NCBI RefSeq assembly: GCF_001540865.1
Contig: NC_033621.1
Span: 13,758,182 to 13,822,181 of the forward strand
Direction: 5' to 3'
Length of the DNA: 64,000 nt
Origin: Ananas comosus
Lineage: Eukaryota; Streptophyta; Magnoliopsida; Poales; Bromeliaceae
Positions within the stretch are counted from its first letter, which is position 1; every line of letters starts with the position of its first letter. The notes below the pieces were generated by a model. It searched no databases and was not told the origin of the DNA. It was given only the letters and a program-made list of their open reading frames with translations. Of the stretch, positions 57,913 through 64,000 are shown one piece after another. The position numbers and the translations under genes were made by a program.

Positions 57913-58295
57913 ATATTAATAAAAACGGTAAATAATTTATCGCATTTATTAAATTTTTTATAATTTTAGTGAATAGTTCATCGTTTTTAAAAATAATAAA
58001 TCTTTACCGCTTTCTTTTTTTTTTATTCCTTTTTATATCTTTATAAAGTTTTAGGAGAAATTATGAATGCAATTATATTTAAATATAGTGATTCATTGAC
58101 TATATATATNATATTAATAAAAACGGTAAATAATTTATCGCATTTATTAAATTTTTTATAATTTTAGTGAATAGTTCATCGTTTTTAAAAATAATAAATC
58201 TTTACCGCTTTCTTTTTTTTTTATTCCTTTTTATATCTTTATAAAGTTTTAGGAGAAATTATGAATGCAATTATATTTAAATATAGTGATTCATT

Positions 58296-58307
<12 letters not shown>
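57913..58307. repeat. Exact 197-bp direct repeat around a single N (58,110)
   Basis: 57,913-58,109 and 58,111-58,307 match at a constant offset of 198, with no difference seen by eye. The copies meet at the N in a (TA)n run. This is most likely one locus written twice. Confidence 0.9.
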
Positions 58308-58329
<22 letters not shown>

Positions 58330-58625
58330 TATTTTTATAATTTTTTAAAAAAATTATTTTTTTTATAATTATAAAAGTTGGAAGATTTATTTATAAAAAA
58401 AAATCTGCACTACCTGTTTATAGCCTCGTCCCTCATCATCGTTTCGAGTGTCCTGGAATAGAATTGCTCGAATCCCTATTAGCCATTTCGCCATCGTGGA
58501 AAGGTCCACCCTGCGCTGGCACCTCGAAAATTTATAGTCTTTCACTTTCTCCGAAACTCGTATAATGTCTCCTTCATTTAAGGTTAAGGTTAGAGTTAAG
58601 TTCAGAGTTAGTAAATTTGTGTTTG
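58308..58625. other. Short spacer, no gene seen
   Basis: Continuation of the (TA)n run, then unassigned DNA. A minus-strand open frame (to 58,683) runs across the LTR edge and has no recognisable content. Confidence 0.4.
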
Positions 58626-60450
58626 TGTCCCGCCCCGGATTATTACATTTTTTTAGGCACGTCAATAGACCCGTCGTATACAAAAGAATTTTCTCTGTAT
58701 ACTAAGCAATAGCTGTAACTGTGTCTGTAATCATAAAAACTACAACTAGGAGTATAGAGCTACTAATAGAACTATAAACAAATATAAATAACCATCAAGT
58801 TCACTATATATACATAGTCTCCAGGATACAGACATCACTCGCTAGTATCCAACATCAGTATGCACATGAACTAAAAATCAAAACTATCTGTAGCTGGTAC
58901 TCCTCTAAAACAGCAACAAAACTAGAAGGGATCTAGCTCGCGACTCCTTTTCCACGATTAGTAACAACGACAGCAGCAGCCGCAGAAGAAGACTTTATAA
59001 AAATGGGTCAACAACTGGGTGTGAGAACTACTGCAAAAAGGAGTAGTTCTCAGTGGGTACCGCTACAAACTTCAACGGCTCACCCACTAAGTCTGCAGAA
59101 AGTATGCTCAAGGATAGTAAAAGAAGCTGAAAAAATTCTACAGCTACATGCCACTATACTATCGCTAACTAACACTAGATACCAGTAGATATAAGTAAGA
59201 TACAATTTCTGACTCAATCTAACTAGAGACTGTGAACGCACCCGTCCCGCCTGTCGAAACTACACTAACCACCACCACGCTGGGTCGTCACTGGAGAACG
59301 AGTCCAACCAGGACACAATGACAATAACGCAAACGCACAAACCCGACTCCGGAATGGCACTCGTGGGTGCTACCCAACCGAGTATGCAAGCGTGTCTCTG
59401 CCGAGCTCAATCAGGTTCTCATAGGCTATAATCAAAGTAAATGGGTCTAACTGGTCCTACAACCAAAACTCACGTGCTCTTGGCACAATCCGATACAAAA
59501 ATAGCAAATTGGATCCACCGTCAACTGCGACGGCACCCGACAGTCTGAAACAGTCTATACACTACTATAAAATAAGCTCGGCATCCCAGCACGAGCGTAA
59601 ATTCATTCTATACTATTCTAGATATCCACTGCATACAAACAGCGGTGATACAAATGAATCATAATTCCTAAAGCTAAATCTGGTAATTTTCAGAAAGTGA
59701 CAGTGTAGATTCTAATAGTTTTCTCCTAAGTCAATTCTAAGTCCAACATGTAAATTAAACTAATAACTTAACTCCAAATTCAAATGTAAACACTAATCCA
59801 TAAATTCGAGTACTAGTAAAAAAATACACAGATAATACATGTCGACGATGCTAAAACTTAGAAGATATTTCGATGATTTTGGTAAACTTCAATCCACCTT
59901 GAAACGCTAATCCAAATACAGCGAGAAGTCGAGAGAAGGGAAAACACGCGCTCGCCCGGCCTCCAACGGCGCAACCGCGACGTCCACGCGCTTGAACGGC
60001 TCCCCGGCGTAACGTCGACGTTAATCCGAGCTCAAGTCGTAGCCTCCACCAAGCACACTATTAAACTAGAGAAAGAGGGGGAAAGGATAATTATCCTCAA
60101 CTAACCAAGTTGAATGGATAATTATAACGAGGGAGTAGGTGGCATGCTTATCAAACAACCAAAAAGACCATTCTGTCCCTCACCAACTCAACATCCCAGC
60201 TGGAGTACCGGTACCAGCTCGATTCCGTACCGGTACTCGGCATCAATTATCGAAACCCGAGAGCAGTAATTCGAAAAATACACTGGGATACCGGTACTTT
60301 CCTGCATGGTACCGGTACTCAATACTGAAACCCGCACTTTGCAGATTTCAATATCAAACTCTGCTCTCGTGTCGCACTGAGTCCGTTTTGCGTCCATTTC
60401 GCGTCAAAATGACTCCGACTTGTCCCGACACTCTCCAGATGTGTCGACAA
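58626..60450 (-). repeat. LTR-like sequence of a gypsy-type element
   Basis: On the minus strand it ends CCGGGGCGGGACA at 58,626, like the gypsy LTR ends at 22,591 and 47,741. GTACCGGTAC palindromes at about 60,205, 60,227 and 60,310 are shared with the LTR at 1,731-1,865 and 9,481-9,617. Its far edge is unclear, and no internal coding region follows, so it may be a solo LTR. Confidence 0.45.
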
Positions 60451-61217
60451 GCCTTAAATGCTGAAATCTCATGGGCAACCAAACACCTGGGATACTATAG
60501 TTTGGTTGAAAATTGGGTTTAGTTGAGGTATAAATAAAATAGTGTTTGGTTGGAGTAGCTGGAATAAGAAGGATAGTAGGTTGTTATAGAGATAAAAAGA
60601 CCAAAATAACCTCACATGAATCTATGTAAATAAGAGCTTTTAATTTAAGCATTTAAATTTATATTTTTGCAATTTTTTGGGGAGTCAAATTAAATTAATT
60701 TTAGCGTAATTTGTTACCAAAATCATTTTTCACTATTCTTTTGTGAGTTTGAAATTACCAAAAATTTACGAACAACTGTTTATTAAAATTTTCATGAGTT
60801 CAAATAACAAAATGTTACGAACAACAATTTGATCAAAGTTAGCATTACGATTCATGTATTCGACATAGTACACAAACAACACATATACATCAAGCTAATC
60901 TTTATATCAACGAACAGTTACAAAGATAACAACACATTGAATATTCTTAACTAACATATACAACTAAAACAGTTTGAAATATAACAACTATATAGAAGTG
61001 TTGGATAACATCTACGTCTACCGACATTAGACTAAAAAACAAATGCAAACAAACCACATCACATTTTCGAATATTACTACAAATTTTAAAATTTCAAAGA
61101 AACAAGTAAGCAATTATTACAAACCACATGCATTTCACACATCATCATCTTAGTTTAGTCAAAATCCAATACAAGCACTATATTTAGTTCTACCAAATAG
61201 CAATATAATTCAAGAAA
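60451..61217. other. Unassigned, possibly the end region of the Harbinger element
   Basis: GGGCAACCAAACACC at about 60,474 looks like a Harbinger-type end, but no partner was found on the right side. The rest is AT-rich without genes. Confidence 0.4.
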
Positions 61218-62750
61218 CTAAGTTCTACTACACAATTGGTTTGTAATATTAGCATGGAAATCCTCGCCATGTCGAGACTCATCATATCCTTCCAAAAAAC
61301 CAGATTCTGCATTTTCATCAGCGTCCTGTTCATCTGCCTTATCAGAAAATATACTACCATTTGTTTGGTGACGGAGAATAAAATTATGTATTATACAACA
61401 TGCCATAGCAATCAAGCATTGCACTTTATATGGAAACTGTGTTGTTACATTAAGAATTTTGAAACGCTTTTTCAAAATGTCAAATGTCTTCTCGACCACA
61501 TTTCTTAATTAAGCATGCCGGTGGTTATACAAATCTCGTCAATTTTGATGAACGCGGCCCGTGTGTTAACGTCAAATTGACTAATATGGTAACGCGATCC
61601 TCTATAGAGTGCAAGAAATCAATCTGTATTTGCATATTCCTAGTCTAATAATACTTGTCTGCGAGTAAGATAATTACCAGTTATTAAGTAGATATGTATT
61701 TTCAATAATATAATCATATATATATATATATTAGAAGATGGAAAAAATTAGCATATTTACTTTTGGGAACAACGAAACCTCCATTTTCGCACGCCCATCG
61801 AAGTACTTTCATATTGGCAGTAGATTCTTCCCAACCCGTGCATACAAATACAAAATTATGATCGATGACACAGCAGCCATCATAATTTGTGAGGTAAACC
61901 CTTTCCGATAGCAAAATCGTACTTGTTTGCTCCTTCAGACTGCCATTGAAATATGTGATCCGTCGATCGCACCAATAGCATTCTACAGTTGAAAAGAATA
62001 TATAAAAAATATTAGTAATAAAATATTTTTATAAGCCAATGTATTATATATATAAGCGTAAATTGTTACTTTAAAAGGATGAAAATTTGGATTATCTCTA
62101 ATCCTTGGATGCATGACAACATTACTTGACGACAACATTATGTACTCATCTTTTAGCCTCATAATGTAATGTACAACGTTGTTAAAATATCTACTGATAG
62201 TTTCTCCTGAATGTTGGAATGTTTCCGCGAGAATCCGATTTGCACGACAATATTATTTGGATGCACGACAACATTACTTGACGGAAACATTATGTACTCA
62301 TCTTTTAGCCTCACAATGCCACGAACACCATTGTTAAAATATCTACTGATAGTTTCTCCTGAATGTTGGAATGTTTCCGCAAGAATCCGATTTGCTACGC
62401 TATTGTCTACACCAAATAGGAATATGGCTAACTGCTGGTCAGCAATCATATTTCTTGTGCTAACCCCCTCCTGACTAACGCATTGCGGAAGCAATAAATG
62501 TAGTTGCACTCATACAAAAATGATGGTAGCATCGTTCATGATGACCAGACAAAATATCACACAATATTTGATGTCCGATAAACGGCCGAGTCCGACATCT
62601 TTGTCTCGGAACTATATTTGCAAATGTTTGATTTTTTTGCTCAAGTTGCATTAAATGCTTCAAAGATTCATCATCTTTATCTAATATTGCCATAACGCTG
62701 GCTATAGTTGCTGAAAAAAATACTGTTTTATATAGTGCGTTGGCCATCAC
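61218..62750 (-). pseudogene. PIF/Harbinger transposase (HARBI1-like), decayed
   Basis: Minus-strand pieces follow the order of a Harbinger DDE transposase. Upstream is LMQLEQKNQ and RPFIGHQIL (62,750-62,475). Next comes LAETFQHSGETISRYFNN (about 62,390-62,330). Then CTGWEESTANMKVLRWA (about 61,850), then YRGSRYHISQF (about 61,590), and the C-terminus MVEKTFDILKKRFKIL with MACCIIHNFI (61,499-61,218). Frames are broken by stops and shifts, and there is a 150-bp internal duplication. Introns may explain some gaps. Such a protein cuts at TAA/TTA targets; this copy is inactive as written. Confidence 0.85.
62107..62401. repeat. About 150-bp tandem duplication inside the Harbinger remnant
   Basis: GACAACATTACTTGACG to CCGATTTGC recurs at an offset of about 150, with more changes in the copy nearer 62,110. 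It covers the QHSGETISRYF motif, giving two partial copies of that motif. Confidence 0.85.
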
Positions 62751-63299
62751 TGTGTTTTAAATTCCAACTGTCGTCAATAACAAATACATCAGAGCAAATT
62801 AATAAATAGACCAAGAATACTTGAGTACACACGAACATATAGTTATAGCAATACTTAATATATAGGCCGTAAAAATAGACCATCATTTTGACAATGTCCT
62901 TAAAAACAATTATACATGTAATGCAACTACAGGTAGAACATAACCCAGGATAATACACGTCGACCACGATTACTACATTGGTCTTACATATCACACATAA
63001 ACGCTATATAGTCCAAAATAACAAACAACATCATTACACCAATGTTCCAAACATCAAGCAAATATGCAAAGCTAAAACGAGTGAAAGCTTAAACTAAAGC
63101 AACATAGAACATAAACTACTAACCTAAGTAATATAGCTCAGGAACTGACAAACAACGACTACCATTACGCTAATGGTCTAGAGCCCTGAAAATATCTGCT
63201 TATACAACAAATTTTGATGTGAAAGTTAACGCTCAACCTACATGAACGCTAGGTCGTCATTCATCGTCATGAAAAGTTGACGATTCTTATCTTCTTTCA
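62751..63299. other. Unassigned, no gene seen
   Basis: AT-rich DNA between the Harbinger remnant and the terminal repeat. Confidence 0.4.
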
Positions 63300-64000
63300 A
63301 TGCATCACCGTGTAAGGACTGAAATTTTGACAGTGCAACTAAACTCTCTGTTGATGATGTTTATGGGTGTAATTTAATTATATAAGTACTCGTCAAGTTT
63401 CAGGACAAAATGAGCTAAAACGGAAGAGTTACGCGATTATTAGTTTTCACTTAAGTGAATAGTAACTCCGATTTTTCGGTGAAGCCACGGAGTAGAGTTG
63501 GCTTTCTCCGCGTATCGGACTCCATTCATAGCGATCCAATAGCTCGTTTCGACCGGTTCAGCTATTCTGGAACTACTGGCGCTGACGGATTTTGAGTTTG
63601 ATGCACGAATTTTGAGAAAATCCAAAAATACATGTTTTATATGTATTTATGTGTTATTCCTTCTATTGGAAAGAAAGAATGGATTTCGTCGTGAATCGGA
63701 GATCAAATCTGACGAAACAAGATTGTAGTTTTATTACCCTCGTCATGCTGAATACGATGGCACTGTCGGATCGAAAATCCGACGGACGAATCTTCGGAAT
63801 AAGCGAGATGTTCGCTGAGGGGTCTAAGTGGCAAAACGGATAAATCGTGAAGTGACCCTATATTTTATGTGCCGAATTGCGTGAGATCGGACATGGAGGT
63901 GCATATGTGTAAAATACGCGTACTGTGAGGGACTTGATTGAGAATATTACCCCTGGGAGGACTTTTTTGCAAAATGCACATATGTGTATGTGGTTGCACT
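63300..64000 (+). repeat. Dispersed repeat, copy B (inverted relative to 1-795)
   Basis: Matches the reverse complement of the left window end, including TCCGACGGACGAATCTTCGG opposite CGAGGATCCGTCCGTCGGAT. It is cut by the window edge. Confidence 0.6.

Noticed and set aside
59003..59188. Small open frame of 61 codons
   Set aside because: It lies within an LTR-like stretch and has no recognisable content.

Overview
This is nuclear DNA of a flowering plant, probably a monocot. It is dense in transposons, and its few genes (a bHLH factor, histone H3, a CSLD fragment) have very GC-rich codons beside AT-rich spacers. No species can be named from sequence alone.

The main result is that about 6 kb, from roughly 14,271 to 20,266, is written backwards: reversed but not complemented. 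Read in its given 5'->3' sense, or as its reverse complement, it makes no sense. Read right to left on the same strand it gives (i) a clean 117-codon first exon of a cellulose synthase-like D (CSLD) gene with a Kozak-like start and a GT donor, (ii) a promoter with a G-box and TATA box, (iii) the right end of a hAT transposon that matches the correctly written copy at 20,7xx-21,237, and (iv) a retroposon tail that matches correctly written copies elsewhere in the window. Chromosomal inversion always yields the reverse complement, so this points to an error in the sequence record (or a deliberate edit), not biology. The block ends at a single N (20,267) on the right and in an A-tract on the left.

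Layout. 1-795 and 63,300-64,000: two inverted copies of one dispersed repeat. 1,508-22,596: a Ty3/gypsy chromovirus-type (Tekay/Del-like) LTR retrotransposon with a 5-bp TGTTG target duplication, 2.5-kb LTRs and a broken gag-pol. Its 3' LTR is split by a hAT transposon (10,406-21,237; 8-bp duplication CATGCATG; intact 811-aa transposase). Without the backwards block and duplicated overlap that hAT would be about 4.3 kb. 23,137-25,055: two mini-CACTA elements in opposite orientation. 26,778-28,243 (-): a MYC/bHLH14-type transcription factor gene broken by two frameshifts and a 239-bp repeat around a second single N. 28,500-44,300: AT-rich intergenic DNA with retroposons, a LINE tail and hAT MITEs. 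44,400-48,689: LTR-like sequence against a truncated Copia element. 50,554-52,560: two more hAT MITEs. 54,414-55,390 (+): a two-exon histone H3.3-like gene, the only gene here that looks complete. 57,011-57,693: a Tourist-like MITE. 57,913-58,307: a third N flanked by an exact 197-bp repeat. 58,626-60,450 (-): an LTR-like sequence. 61,218-62,750 (-): a decayed PIF/Harbinger transposase.

The genes form no pathway. The window reads as nested transposon history plus three single-N joins, all flanked by duplicated sequence, which mark assembly faults. All identifications are by eye; no database search was run.
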